Positions 9,825-22,100 of a stretch of 64,000 nucleotides of DNA are shown one piece after another. Position 1 is the stretch's first letter. Each line of letters starts with the position of its first letter. Under the pieces are notes generated by a model. That model made no database searches, was not told where the DNA came from, and saw only the letters and a list, made by a program, of their open reading frames with translations. This stretch comes from Beta vulgaris subsp. vulgaris (lineage: Eukaryota > Streptophyta > Magnoliopsida > Caryophyllales > Amaranthaceae), in the NCBI RefSeq assembly GCF_026745355.1, contig NC_079203.1, positions 4,521,362-4,585,361 of the forward strand, in the 5' to 3' direction. The position numbers were made by a program, and so were the translations under genes.

Positions 9825-12371
9825 TCACATCCTCGCCGATAATTCAGCAATGGTAGCAAGCTTCCTGAGAAGTTCAACTTTGTTGGCTCCGACTAGTTTG
9901 TCCATTGGTTGTCCAGCTCTCAGGAAATAGAAGGTTGGGGTGGCTTTAATATCCCATGAAGTACTGAACTCCTGCCAGGATAATGCAACAGTAGACTTTT
10001 TATGAACCAGAAACGAAGATGGATAATTCTAAGATAACAAAAAAAGACTTCGTAACGAGGAGCATTAACAAGGGTGGACCTTATTAGCAAGGAAACCTAC
10101 TTTTAATTCTCTGATACGTTTTTAGTTCAAGAATTGAACATGGTTCAAGCCTGACGAATAAAAGAGGTTAGGGGAATTGAGCTTGCTCGGGTCCAAAACT
10201 AAAATTTAGTCTAGATTGACTATACGGGCAGGCTGCACCCTAAAAACAGCCAAGCTTATCAGGTCATGACACAGTTCGAGTCAGTCAAGAATCTGATACC
10301 ATAGTCAAACTCAATCAAACTCTATTTTGATCCAATATTGCAATCTAAAGTACCATAGTCAAACTCAATCAAACTCTATTATGATCCAATATTGCAATCT
10401 AAAGTTCCTTGTGCTATCTTGTTGTGCAATCAAACACAATGTATATTTTTCTTCAGGTTGGTAATAAAATTTAAAGCACCATAGTGGAATGGAGCCTCAC
10501 ACAAGTTAATGTGATCCAAGTGTATGGGGGAGTAGGGGAAAGGGTAAGGAGAATCTTGTTCACTAAAGAGTCACTAGTGGGGTTTGATCTCACAATCTTA
10601 TCGTTTTGAGATACAAACCTTTACTACTAAATCAAACAATGCATTACACACATTGATTGAAGTTTGAGAGTGCAAAAATATACAAGTGACACTTAAATCT
10701 TAAAAAATATCTCTAGCACACTTGGCCAATCTTAGGGAGTATTAACTTTGAGATCATAAAGGTTGTTAAGGATTATACATTCATATCACTTTAAAGTACG
10801 ATAATGTCAGTGTGCATAGCCCCAAAAGAAGAGGAAAGCAAAATCCATCATTTTTCTGTTTCCATTTTACAAGAACTGTTAGTGCATACTGCATAGTACT
10901 AAATTTTGAACTTTTTTATTGAGGAAATTGACATTAATTATAAACTTGTTCTTAAAATTATGTCAATTATCTTTTCCGCGGGTCTAATTATTAGGGTTAT
11001 CACATAACCATCATATTGTTTTAGATGGCCCACATGATAAGACCAACTTTAATTCCTGATGTTAGCCAAAGTTTATTGAAGTGTCCCAAAAACTTTGTCC
11101 TAGCCCATTTGATTCTTTCTTGGCTGAAAGTTATCAGGTTCATGTAATTGTTAAAATGTTTTCCATTCTATATATAGCTAAGTATCAAGTGATTTAAAAG
11201 TGATCCTTAAACCTTGAGATAATGTGAAGCAAAGCATACTTACTGTCATCTCATCAACATCAACACATAGAAATAATAAAGAGGGATATTTATCAGCAAG
11301 CTCGCGGTAGGTTGATGCTATCTCTTTACAGTTCTTGCACCATGTTGCACAAAATTTAACCACAACCTGCACAAAGGGAAAGTTAAGGCAGAGTAAGTTC
11401 TAGATCTTGATACGAAAAGTTAATTCAGAGAAAGAACTGTGCCACACTTTGAACTGTTAATTCCGGAAGTATACTTGCTTTTCTTTCTACCTTAATAATA
11501 AATTTCAAGTAATGATGTGTAATAAAGATTGATTGACTTTAAAAAGTCATTGTTAAAACTTAAAAAGAGGATTAAGTATCAACTTACAATTTTATCATCT
11601 TGCCTGGCCTCTGATATCTTTTCTTCCCAACTCTCTTCTTTAGTGATATATTGAACCTTTCCACCAGTTTGGCGTCGTTTACTATGTCCTTTGCATAACT
11701 ATCAAATTTAAGTTTTTTTCGACAAAGAATTACATTAAGACACGCATAGTTTAAGCATAAATAAAAGGAAAATTAAAAAAAGATAACTACTTGCAGGAAT
11801 GGAAGCAAAGAGACATCTCTAATCACAAAGGTCAAATGAACAAGCTCTTCTGAATATTACATGAACTGAAGTTCCTAATGCACGAAAGGCATTCAAGTTA
11901 TACAAAAAAGGGACTCGTGAACTTGCAATGTTCTGATGACCTACAAGGCATTAACTATGCTAAGGATAATTAATAACAGAATATGCTTGCATTTAAAGAT
12001 CTAAGTCTCATAGTCCTTTCTGTATGCAAATCTGAAACAATACGCATAAAACATTAATAATCATCTATGTTTTAATTGAATCGTCATTTCTATTGAAAAA
12101 AAATGAAATGCATAGTTCATATGAGTAGCTACAAGAAAAATGAAGGAAAAATGGAATCAATAGTCACAATTGACAGTCGACACTATGAAGTTGACAAAAT
12201 ACAAATGACAGTCGACACTGTGACTATAGTTTCAACGGGACTAAATTGGAAATGATTTTACAAGAAACATAGTAAGAACTAATTGTACAGAAAAAGATAG
12301 CAAAAACAGAACTGCAAGCGTAATTGACAAATCTGAGAGAAGAAAGTTACCGTAGTCCAGCACTGTCCCAT
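9825..12371 (-). CDS. h-type thioredoxin, TRXH9-like, with atypical WCKNC active site
   Basis: Coding exons are 12351-12371, 11588-11698, 11244-11366 and 9825-9971. All junctions are GT/AG and in phase 0, giving 133 residues, the usual h-type length. The fold is supported by KVQYITKEESWEEK, the VVVKFCATWCKNCK active-site strand, LLFLCVDVDEM, and the last exon FSTSWDIKATPTFYFLRAG...KLVGANK, which is very close to Arabidopsis TRXH9 (SSSWDIKATPTFFFLKNGQ, LVGANK). The start MGQC has a Gly2 and Cys4 like the MGGC of TRXH9, where these are myristoylated/palmitoylated and direct membrane association and cell-to-cell movement. The cis-Pro is kept (ATPT). The active site is WCKNC instead of WCGPC, and Lys stands in the usual buried Asp/Asn position, so redox potential and partners may differ. 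Thioredoxins reduce target disulfides with electrons from NADPH-thioredoxin reductase in the cytosol. Confidence 0.88.
10297..10404. repeat. 54-bp tandem duplication in thioredoxin intron 3
   Basis: Two head-to-tail copies (10297-10350 and 10351-10404) differ at one position, T versus A. It is a recent local duplication inside the intron. Confidence 0.9.
10495..10640 (-). mobile_element. Degenerate tRNA-derived SINE in intron
   Basis: The minus strand has a box A-like segment (TAGTAAAGGTTTG) and a box B-like GAGATCAAACCCC at SINE spacing. The boundaries are approximate. Confidence 0.35.
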
Positions 12372-12412
12372 TAAGCGTGGGAAGCCAGCCTTCACAAAAT
12401 TGCAGCAATCCC
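12372..12412 (-). other. 5' UTR segment of the thioredoxin gene
   Basis: The sequence TTTTACAG on the gene strand ends at 12413 and gives a splice acceptor. The following 41 bases lead directly into the ATG at 12371, so the start codon lies in the second transcribed exon. Confidence 0.55.
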
Positions 12413-13499
12413 CTGTAAAAGAAAGGAAGTGGGAGAGTTAAACTCTGAACAAGAGGAAAATGTGGGCTAGAGGTGAGAACAAGAAGAGAAAAATCATCAA
12501 ATACTACGTTCAGTAATCAAAATTAACAACCAGTACCACACACACACACATAAGGGTTACTAATTTCCTTGATATACTCAGATTCCGAGGCATGCCTCCT
12601 ACACACTTACACTTGACTGAAGTACTCTAGGGTGCCGCAAAGGATGCTTTTCTGAGCTTGGCCCCTTACTGCCTCAGGAAAGCTTTTCTATGCGCTAGTT
12701 TGTTTCTAAGAACCTACAAAAAGATCCAAATGTGAGCAAGGATGACACTCTACATTGCTACAAAGTTAAATTCTCAATGGGACTCCTCAAGCCTTCCGTA
12801 TTTCATAAATTGCGAAATTCCATGTTATAGGGTATTTAAGACTCTTATTCCCTAGTTCCCTTCTCCCATGTTGTATCTAAACAAGGAAGATCAATCCGTT
12901 TCTTCCCCTTCTCTCCTATTCCCTCCAAATTCCCCTACTCAAACAGACTATAAATAAAGATCTGCCCCATCAAAGGAGACACTAGATCTAGAAGTTCCAG
13001 AAAAATCTGACATTTTTTTTAGAAAGTTACAGGGAATATAAGACTCTTATTCCAAATGGAGTGAACAATTTCTTTCTGGGTTCGAAAGGAAATGCATTCT
13101 ACTACAAAAAGTTGGAAGGAGAATTGAGAAGTTTAACGTTAATGTACCCAAGATCTAGTCTTAGTCACTAAAAACCTCTTTGGTTGGTGAGATAAACTTC
13201 ATGGCCATATACCTATTGTGCATCGAAGCTACTATAGATAAACTTCTCATAACTCCTAAATACAACAAATTTCTTTAGAAACACGGCAAGACCTCTTATT
13301 CAACAAATGAGCACCTTTCGAGACTCTCAACCTCAAACTTACACACTTACACATAAGTTAAGCTCTTATGCTATGCTCGTATCCTAAAAAGTTTCACAAT
13401 GCCACATATTGGAGATATGGGTTAGTTTTAGACTTTTAGTCAAGTCTAACGTCTTCCAATAACTTAATCTATATATATAGATAAAACCCAAGACAAACA

Positions 13500-13640
13500 A
13501 ATATCATGCTGCCACATGTACTCTCCCCTCCCACACACAATCATATGAGACATTAAACAATAAAAATGTCTATTTCAAGACTCGAACTCATGACCTCTCA
13601 TTTGATATGATAATACACTAACCATTCTAGTTAAACTCTG
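13500..13640 (-). mobile_element. tRNA-derived SINE in the thioredoxin 5' UTR intron
   Basis: On the minus strand TAGAATGGTTAGTG (box A-like) is followed by ATGAGTTCGAGTCTTG (box B), then an AT-rich body. The ends are approximate. Confidence 0.45.
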
Positions 13641-14514
13641 AACAATACTCATGCTAGTTTTTGTGATGGAAAAAATCATTTAAAGACAATATAATATTTC
13701 TATTTATGAAGATTTCAAATGCATGTTGGTAAATAATAAGCGTAACCCGGGACAAGAACTAGTTTCCTTCTAAGACTCAATAAGTTAGCACTTCCAATAC
13801 TTTCCCTCTTCATAGTAAATTAGGGGTTCAAATTTTAAATGTGCCTGTATACCAGGCACATATGATATTCTGAAGCAAAAGCTTAAGAGCTCATTTGCAT
13901 TATCCCTTATGTCGCACAGCTACTTCACTTGATTTCCATCTCCCCATACCGGCAACAACACAGACACTTCACTTAATAGCATGTCCTATCCATTGTGTTA
14001 TAATTCCAAATTTGCCGTTTTTCGCCCCCGTCCTCGTACCCGTTCTTGTCCCCATACCCGACTCGGCACAATCCCAACCACCAACGTGTATAAAAAGCCA
14101 TGTACTTAGCTCTTACATGATTACTTGGTCTCCATCAAACCCAATAAAGTGCAACAGATATAAGCCTTCTTTATGCCCACAATTCCTTCATTTGATCATT
14201 TTAGTTTGGCACATATGCATATTTAACATATAAAGTATGTCATAAGTAGGCATTTAGAAAAAGGCAGTTAAACTATAATCACAGAATTTCATGCCTAAAC
14301 ATAAGCCATGTTCATATAACAGCTTCAAATTCTCATGCAACATATATATTCTGATAAAATTGATTTCTGCAAAAAAAAATTACCATATTCATATGATCAT
14401 ATCACATGTGATGAGAATCATACATAATTTGAAAACAATATAATTATTGCAGCCTATGATTAGTTGGAATTGCTAGAAATTCATGCTATAGTGAACCAAA
14501 TAATTGGATTATAC

Positions 14515-14770
14515 CTTCAGGGATTTGTTCACCAAGAATCCGTCGTCAACAAAAACCCAAATCCAAAAAAAAATTAAAAGAATCATGTGAAATTAAGAGA
14601 CATTTTAATAGAATTGATTAATTGGGGGGAATAAAATCTGTGTTTTCGTGTGTTTTGAAGATCCCCCAAGAAATGATGGTTAAAATAGGTGGAACAGCGT
14701 TTTTCTAATTTTCTCTCTCCGTTATGCTGAGGAAAGAGGCCAGGCAGACAATCCTCCCTGCCAAGCCCCA
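14515..14770 (-). other. Probable first (non-coding) exon and promoter side of the thioredoxin gene
   Basis: The gene strand has a CTGAAG/GTATAA donor at 14515/14514. The sequence before it is UTR-like and has no long frame matching a protein. Joined to the acceptor at 12413/12412 it gives a 5' UTR intron of about 2.1 kb. The transcription start is not determined. Confidence 0.45.
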
Positions 14771-14929
14771 AAATTGCAATTCTTGTAACTTGTATTTCAT
14801 GGGACATTTTCATATAAATAATACAAAAATTATAAAAAGAGACGGTCAAATTTTAATGGAAAAGTATGGACATTCTTCTTGTAGAAAAGTCAATTATAAG
14901 TTATTGTTAAATATTTTTAGTTAATACCA

Positions 14930-15565
14930 ACTATGTCATTGAATAATCTAAAGTCTTGTTTGGCGATTAGCGAATAGCTGTTAGCTTATTGTATTAGCTA
15001 ATAAATGATCGTATTAGCTAAATACTATATTGGTTTATTTGACTAGCTGATTATATTAGAGGTTTGTTTAAAGGTATTTGGTTAGTAGTTGATAGATGAT
15101 TGCTACATAATTGTGTAAAATGACTAATAAAGACATTTGCATCATCTATTGTTGTACCTTTATAGTTTATTATGTAATTTTTCAACAACTTTATGACATA
15201 AATGTAATTGACACACTCATTACAAACCTCTAATGTGAAAAAGATCCTCCCGACATTTTTCTCGGAGTTTTTTTTGCCCCGTTCAGCTAATTGAAACCTC
15301 TCTTTACCAAACGCTCAAATTAGAGGATTGACTAGTCAAATACTCTAATATGAGTTGAAACCTTTAATTTTACCCCAAAACTCTCTTTAACAAACAAAAC
15401 CTAAATACTACGGTTTTTTCACTAGGTACCTCTGTGGTTTTTTAAGATTCAAGGGGTACCCTACTTTTTAAAAAATGCACCAAGTACCCTTACTATTTCA
15501 ATAAAACTCACCAAATTCCCTTAATGACTAACGATGTTAAGTTTTATTAGTCGTTAATCCTAATT
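14930..15565. other. Intergenic, likely old TIR-element remnants
   Basis: Phrases such as CTTGTTTGGCGATTAGC (about 14955) and AACAAACAAAACC (about 15390) look like eroded inverted ends of a small TIR element. From 15420 a GTACC-rich segment resembles the long TIR of a Mutator-like MITE. Neither has a clear partner or TSD. The Sirevirus starts at 15571. Confidence 0.3.
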
Positions 15566-15570
15566 CACCC

Positions 15571-16886
15571 TGTTGTAACCCAAGGGAACACTCAAGAAGG
15601 GGGGGGGGGGGTTGAATTGAGTGGTGAAATCTAATAGTTTTTCGCAAAAATCCTTTCGTGGCTCAGTGCCTGGCACTGAGTCGAACACTCGAAAATCGCT
15701 AATTTGAGTTTCTGCGAATAATAAACTTAAAAGATACTAGATTTGACACAAGATATAACGTGGTTCAATCTCACCTCTGAGATCTACGTCCACAAGAAAC
15801 AAAAACTCTTTTATTTTTTTGAATCCTAAAATATCAAACTCTTGATACAATACGATTCCCCTCACTACTAACCCTAGTAATGACTCCCAACACTTAACTC
15901 TAAGTGTTGACACTCTCTATAATGTAAAAGTTACAAGAAAAGAACGATCCTCAAAGATGTGCTTCTTAGTCAAGCAAATAGAGGACAATTACAATAGTGA
16001 AATAGTAACTTAAACCTAACTAGCTCAGTGCTATGCTCAGTGCCGGAGGAAATAGTTTTCAGCTTTTAATAGACTCGATTTTTCTCTCTGAAAACGTGAG
16101 ATTTAAAAGTGAATTCTGATTCCCTTTTATAAGACTTGTTTAAGACGAAAATCACTAAAAAATATCTTTATCTTTTAATCCTTGATTTAAGGGATAAAAC
16201 TTTATCTTTTTCTATTTTTATCTTTTAAACAAAAAAGATAAGTTTTCCACATAGATTTTCTTTTTCAACTCAAAGTCTGTTTATATCTCAAAAGTATTTT
16301 TCCAAATCCTTTTAGAAAATCTGAAAACATGTTTTAATAAAATTCTGTTTTATAAAAATCTTTTTATTAAAAACACGGTTTTTACCAAAAACGATTTTTT
16401 ATCAAAATCTTTTTCAAAAACTCGTTTTATTAAAAACTGATTTTTATTAAAATCTTTTCCAAAACTCGTTTTTATCAAAAACTTTTAGAAACTTTGTTTT
16501 ACAAAATCTTTTTCTAAAAACTCGTTTTCCTTAATCCCTTTTTATTTCTGATTTCGAAAATCTATTTCCTCTTATATAGATTATAATTTAATATAATTAT
16601 TTACTTTCTTAACTCTAAGAAAATAATAACTATACTAACTTTATATTTTTATATTTAGCACATAGCATATTACTAAGCATATTACATTTTTATCTAAAGT
16701 TACTATTCTAAGAATTATAAACTAGAATTCATTCTTGATTCTTCTTTTCTTCAAAGTCTTCGTTTATCAATTTCTTTCTTCATGCATCTGTTGCACTGTT
16801 ACAACTTTCATGCTACAACATATTATATTAATTTTCATCATCAAAACATAACATGTGCATAAAACATAACATGTACCTGCACAACA
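15571..16886 (-). repeat. 3' LTR of the Sirevirus-like element
   Basis: It is 1,316 bp with TG...CA ends and matches the 5' LTR with scattered substitutions and many single-base indels. It contains the perfect inverted motif CTCAGTGCC-T-GGCACTGAG at 15662-15680 and a stretch of alternating AAAACTCGTTTT-like units (16320-16530). Confidence 0.93.
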
Positions 16887-16900
16887 AATTCCCCCTTTTT
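16887..16900 (-). promoter_or_regulatory. Polypurine tract
   Basis: AAAAAGGGGGAATT on the minus strand abuts the 3' LTR. It would prime plus-strand DNA synthesis during reverse transcription. Confidence 0.8.
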
Positions 16901-17412
16901 GATGATGACTAACCATGAATATAATATTGTTAAATAAACACTTGTTCCCCCTGAAAGTATGCATATTGACTTTTGTTCCCCCTCAAACAATGCATGGATG
17001 GATTGAATATTCACCCTTTTGAACCTATCCGTACATCAGATTAATAGCATTCAATTATTCACTTGTCCCTACATGCTCGTTTATATTTTATTCACATTAT
17101 CTCAATCTAGGATATCATCAAGATTCTAGTCAATATTATATGCTTTCTTTTCCCCCTTTTGTCATTCTCAAAAAGCAGCAAAAAGACAAAAAAAACATGC
17201 ACATAGTCAGAATATATCCAAAATAATCCAATAGCTCAACCAAGGGAGCTAGTGATGCTGGTGCTACAACTAAACACCAATTCACAATCAACAGAAAGTT
17301 CCAAAGAAAACATCCAAAAGTATCAAAACATTTTAAGCAAAAACTACAAGTTTATCCAAAAAACTACAAGTCATCGTCAAAAGTACATAGTGGACTAGGA
17401 CAAAGAAAGTGC

Positions 17413-18699
17413 TCAGGGTTTGGACATAATCTGGCGGTGACGTTGAGCAGCAAGAGCGTCACTTGCACGTTGCCTGGCCAATAGCTGCTGCATCTGTTTC
17501 TGCATGTCTCTCATATACTCCATCATCTTCAAACATCCTTCACATGCCTCCCTAGGTTGAAACCCCAAAAAGTCTTTCTTGAACAACTCACCCTTTAACA
17601 CACACAAATCCATACGACTCAGGATCCCATCATTCATTACATCATGACACGGTATTCCCTTAGAATCAGGTGTCAACACATCAAAAGCATGAAAGATCTT
17701 GGTGAGCCATAGTCCATACGGATAATAAAGAGGAGTTATGGACAGATTTTTCATATGGCGAAACATCAGATGAGGGAGGGTAATAGGAGTGCCTTGTGTT
17801 AACAACCACATCAACACCTGATCCATAATGAGGCATTCTCCCCTATTTTCGATCCTAGGAAGAACATTTTTCGTGATGAAATTTCGCAGCAATTTATTTT
17901 TGGCAGAAAGCATCGTGGTGGGAAAGATCTGGGCATGGGGCAAAGGCTGATCAGATATTGTGCGACTTATAGTCGCGTTATCTACCTCAGAGACAAAAGG
18001 CCAATTTTGGTGAGGCAAATCCGAAAAACCAGCAGCAGGAATTCCAAGAATTTCGGCTAGAATATCCACAAATAAAGTAATAGAAATTTCGTTGACTGTG
18101 GTGGACAAAATCAGATCGTCGGAGATGGAAATTTTTTTATAAAATTGACAAACTTCATCCTCATACACAGCATCAGTGAAAGCAACTAAAGAAACCCACC
18201 CCTGAGATTGAAGAGATTCCAAGAAAAACTTAAAAGCAGAATTACCTAACCACTTTTTGGGGAAGATCCGACCAGATAATACTCTTGGAGATTTGTCAGA
18301 CGCCGAAACCCGTGGTCTTTTAGAGAAGGAGGGAGTTTCGGTCGTCACAGCAGGTGAACCGCGCCGTTTTCGAGGCGGCGGTGTGTCAGATGTAGTGGCA
18401 GCGGAAGGTGTAGGAGGTTTTCGAGTGGATCTTCGAGGGTTCGGTTGTGGTACAGAAGTTTCCGAGACCGGAGGGTTGTTTTGTGGCGGTTTCGTGGGTG
18501 GTCGTTTTGAGGCGAGGGTTTTGAACCGGCGTTTGGTGTAAGTAGGAGGTGGAGGGTCATTTTGTGGTGGCGGAGAAGGGGTAGGATTTCGGGAAGTTGA
18601 GGGCGGTGGAGACGGCGGAGGCGACGGTGTGGGAGTTGGGGTCGGAGTAGGAGGAACTGACCGTTTCGGGGGGAACCGCTGGGTTGTTTTTCGGCCCAT
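17413..18699 (-). CDS. Extra 3' ORF of the Sirevirus (env-like / plant transposon protein)
   Basis: An intact 428-residue frame lies between pol and the 3' LTR, in the sense direction of the element. Residues 1-130 are Pro/Ser/Thr-rich with basic patches (PTPTPTPSPPPSPPPS, PRKRRGS). The globular part (about 150-360) resembles the domain known as putative plant transposon protein, found in retrotransposon extra ORFs. The C-terminal 45 residues (MEYMRDMQKQMQQLLARQRA) look helical and coiled-coil forming. Sireviruses often carry an extra ORF here, called env-like in SIRE1; no signal peptide and no convincing membrane anchor are visible, so an envelope role is not supported by this copy. It is notable that this ORF is unbroken while gag-pol is heavily frameshifted. 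The function is unknown. Confidence 0.75.
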   Translation of the reverse strand: MGRKTTQRFPPKRSVPPTPTPTPTPSPPPSPPPSTSRNPTPSPPPQNDPPPPTYTKRRFKTLASKRPPTKPPQNNPPVSETSVPQPNPRRSTRKPPTPSAATTSDTPPPRKRRGSPAVTTETPSFSKRPRVSASDKSPRVLSGRIFPKKWLGNSAFKFFLESLQSQGWVSLVAFTDAVYEDEVCQFYKKISISDDLILSTTVNEISITLFVDILAEILGIPAAGFSDLPHQNWPFVSEVDNATISRTISDQPLPHAQIFPTTMLSAKNKLLRNFITKNVLPRIENRGECLIMDQVLMWLLTQGTPITLPHLMFRHMKNLSITPLYYPYGLWLTKIFHAFDVLTPDSKGIPCHDVMNDGILSRMDLCVLKGELFKKDFLGFQPREACEGCLKMMEYMRDMQKQMQQLLARQRASDALAAQRHRQIMSKP

Positions 18700-19146
18700 G
18701 ACTGTGTGGAGGGAAGGAAGAAGAGAGAATGTGGAGAGTTTTAGGGTTTAGGAGGGTGTAGGGAACCGGTTATGAGGATGGGTTAGGGGTTTGGGTTTTT
18801 TGAAAAAGGTGGGGTAGGAGTTTAGGGTTATGTGTGTAGGTTGGAGTCCACTAAACTCTTTTACTTCAAATGCCTTGCATTATTTTCTTAAAAAAATTTT
18901 GAAAAACAATTTTGGAAATCATTTTAGTTTTATCAAAGCAACATCAATGGAGATTTTCGAAAATTGTGATACTTTTGTTGGAATTTTTTCATGGAATTTT
19001 TTCTAAAGCAACTTAGGTGTCAGTTATCAGGACAGCATCAATAGCCTTTTTAGGAGTCTTGAATTAAATCAAACATCTGACTTAGTGTAGGTATAATCTT
19101 TTGAACTCTTAAGATTGTAAAGGGATCAAATAAACACATAATTCAA
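18700..19146 (-). other. Non-coding spacer between pol and the extra ORF
   Basis: It has no coding signal in the element's direction. It presumably holds the leader of the extra ORF or its splice signals, but none can be pinned down. Confidence 0.4.
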
Positions 19147-22100
19147 CTAGGCACTAGAAATCAACCCCAAGGCTAATCTAAGTTTTTCAAATCTTTCACG
19201 AGCAAGTGGTTTAGTGAAAATATCAGCTATTTGGTCTTCACACTAGTACAAAAAAGGCAATTTGCGTCGGATGTGAGGCGCCTATTTGCGTCGGACTTTG
19301 GTGCGACGCCAAAGCCCTCGACACAAATGACTCAGAAACGATCTGTGTCGTATGCGAAAACGACGCAGATGGTTCACTATTTGCGTCGCACCTGTATACG
19401 GTGCGACGCAAGTGGATCTTGCCAGCCCAAATCACCAAGCTCAAAGGGTAATTTGCGTCGCACATCGCCTAGGGTGCGACGCAGATGAGTAATTTGCGTC
19501 GCACCTTGGGCCACGTGCGACGCAAATTGCAATTTTTTTAAAAAATTTTTTTTTTTTTTTTATTAAAAAAAACTAGAAAGCATAGAAAGTGGAGTTGGTA
19601 GTGATACAGAAACAACAAACTAGAAGTTACATGGTGTGCAGTAATTGAAAAGGAAATGAAGAATCAGATCTAAAATACAAGAAAACAGCAAAAAATACTA
19701 GAAGTTACATGGTTTTATATAATTTTAATTGAAAAAAATACAAGAAAAAAATATCACCATTACCACTAACATCAGATCTAAAACTAAAATATACAAAAAA
19801 ATAACAAACGATGGAGAACAATCAAGAAACTAAATCAAAAATAGAAAAAAGAAATTCTAACCCTAACCAGAAGATGAAGGGGAGATAAAATTAAAAATAA
19901 AAATACAAAACTCAAACGCAATCTTCATAGCAATCCAGATCTTCACCTCAAACGCAAGACTTCGAGAAGAACCAGATCTGAAAACGAGAAAAGAATAAGA
20001 ATCAAAATTCAACCAAAAAAATAAACAAAAAAATCAGACATAAAGAAAAATAAAGAAAAAGAAAAAATACCTTCACAACTCGGCTCCCCTGATCTGTAAC
20101 GAACTCGTCGAGTTTCGGCGAACTGAAGCAAACTGAAAGAGAGAGACGAACTTGTCGAGTTTCGAAATCAAAATTCAACTCCCTTCATTTTCGGCGAACT
20201 GAAACGAACTCGTCGAGTTTCGAAGATGAATTTCGGCGAGTGAAAGAGAGGGAGGGAGAGGGAGAGAGAGAGACGAACTCGTCGAGTTTCGAAGATGAAC
20301 TCGTCGACTTGTATGCCGGAGATCCGAAAATACGAAGATGAATTTCAGATCCGATGATGAATGCCGGAGATTTCGTTGTTGAGATGAAGGTAAGGTGGGT
20401 GAGAGAGAGACGAAGGTAAGGTGGGTGAGAGAGAGACGAAGGTAAGGTGAGAGAGAGAGATGACGGTAGGTGAGAGAGAGAGAGAGAGATGAAGTTAGGG
20501 TTTGAGAGAAGTTAGGGATCTAACTGGTGAGAGGAGTGTCGTTTAAAAGTCGCGCATGTTGTGGATTTGGGCCGATCTGCGTCGGATGGGCCAAGGGTCC
20601 GACGCAGATTACTTTATTATGTGCGTCGCACTATGGGCTTCATGCGACGCACATAGATGATTTGCATCGCTCGTTAGTTACATACGACGCACATAGTTCG
20701 TCTTGTGCGTCGATTCATTGTTGCATGCGACGCAAATAGTATTTTTGCGTCGTTTCCGTGTTTGTGCGACGCAAATGGGGCGACGCAAATTGAACTTTTT
20801 CTACTAGTGTCAGTACAAATAAATTAAAGGGCTATATTACCTTTTTCTACATGATCACGTAAAAAATGATATCTGATTTCTATATGCTTTGTACGTGAAT
20901 GCTGAACAGGATTTTTAGAGATGTTTATGGCACTTGTATTATCACACATATGGGCACATTATCAATCAAAACACCAAAATCTCTAAGTTGTTGTCTTACC
21001 CATAATACCTGTGCACAACAAGATGCGGCTGCAACATATTCAGCTTCTGCAGTGGAAAGAGCCACGGAATTTTGCTTTTTGGAAGCCCATGAGATTAAGC
21101 AAGGACCTAAGAAGGTGGCTGTTCCAGAGGTACTTTTTCTATCTACTAAAAATCCTGCATAATCTGCGTCAGAATAACCAATCAAGTCAAAGTTACCTCC
21201 TTTAGGATACCATAGATATAAGTTATTAGTGCCTCTTAAGTATCTAAGGATTCGTTTGACAGCTTTGAAGTGAGACTCCTTTGGATATGATTGAAATCTG
21301 GCGCAGAGACATACACTGTGAAGAATATCTGGTCGACTGGAAGTTAAATAAAGAAGAGAACCTATCATACCTCGGTAGATTGTTTCATCTACTTTCTTAC
21401 CATTTTCGTCCAGATCTAACTTAAGTGCAGTAGGTACAGGTGTAGGATAAGTCTTTGAATCTTCCATACCATACTTCTTCAATAGTTCCTTCACATATTT
21501 CTGTTGATGTATCATGATGCCATTATCCAGTTGCTTGATTTGTAAACCTAGGAAGAAACTTAATTCTCCCATCATAGACATTTCAAATTCACTTTTCATT
21601 AGTTCAGCAAAATAATGACATAATAATTTGTAGTTGCTCCAAAAATAATATCATCACTAAATTTGAACAACTAGCAATTCTTCCCCCTTACTTTTCAGAA
21701 ACAATGTCCTATCTACTGAACCTTTTTAAAGCCATTTTCCATTAAAAAGATAGATAGGCGTTCATACCAAGCTCTAGGAGCTTGCTTTAAACCATAAAGT
21801 GCCTTATCTAGTTTATAAACATGTTTAGGAAAATTTTGATCAATAAAGCCAGGAGGTTGTTCAACATACACTGTTTCTTTTAAGTACCCGTTTAAGAATG
21901 CAGTTTTGACATCCATTTGAAAAAGTTTAATATTTTTAAAAGCTGCAAAGGATATCAAAATTCGAATAGCTTCTAAAGGGCTACAGGGGCAAAGTCTCAT
22001 CATAATCAATTCCCTCTTGTTGGTTGAAACCTTGGCACACTAGTCTGGCTTTATTTCGAACAATCATCCCACTATCATCCAGTTTGTTTCTAAAAACCCA

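Noticed and set aside
13895..14233. A 112-codon frame in the thioredoxin 5' UTR intron
   Set aside because: It has no recognisable domain, lies opposite the transcribed strand within an intron, and has no promoter signal.
18257..18560. Frames on both strands over the extra ORF of the Sirevirus
   Set aside because: They are shadows of the 428-codon frame in a GC-rich, proline-coding region.
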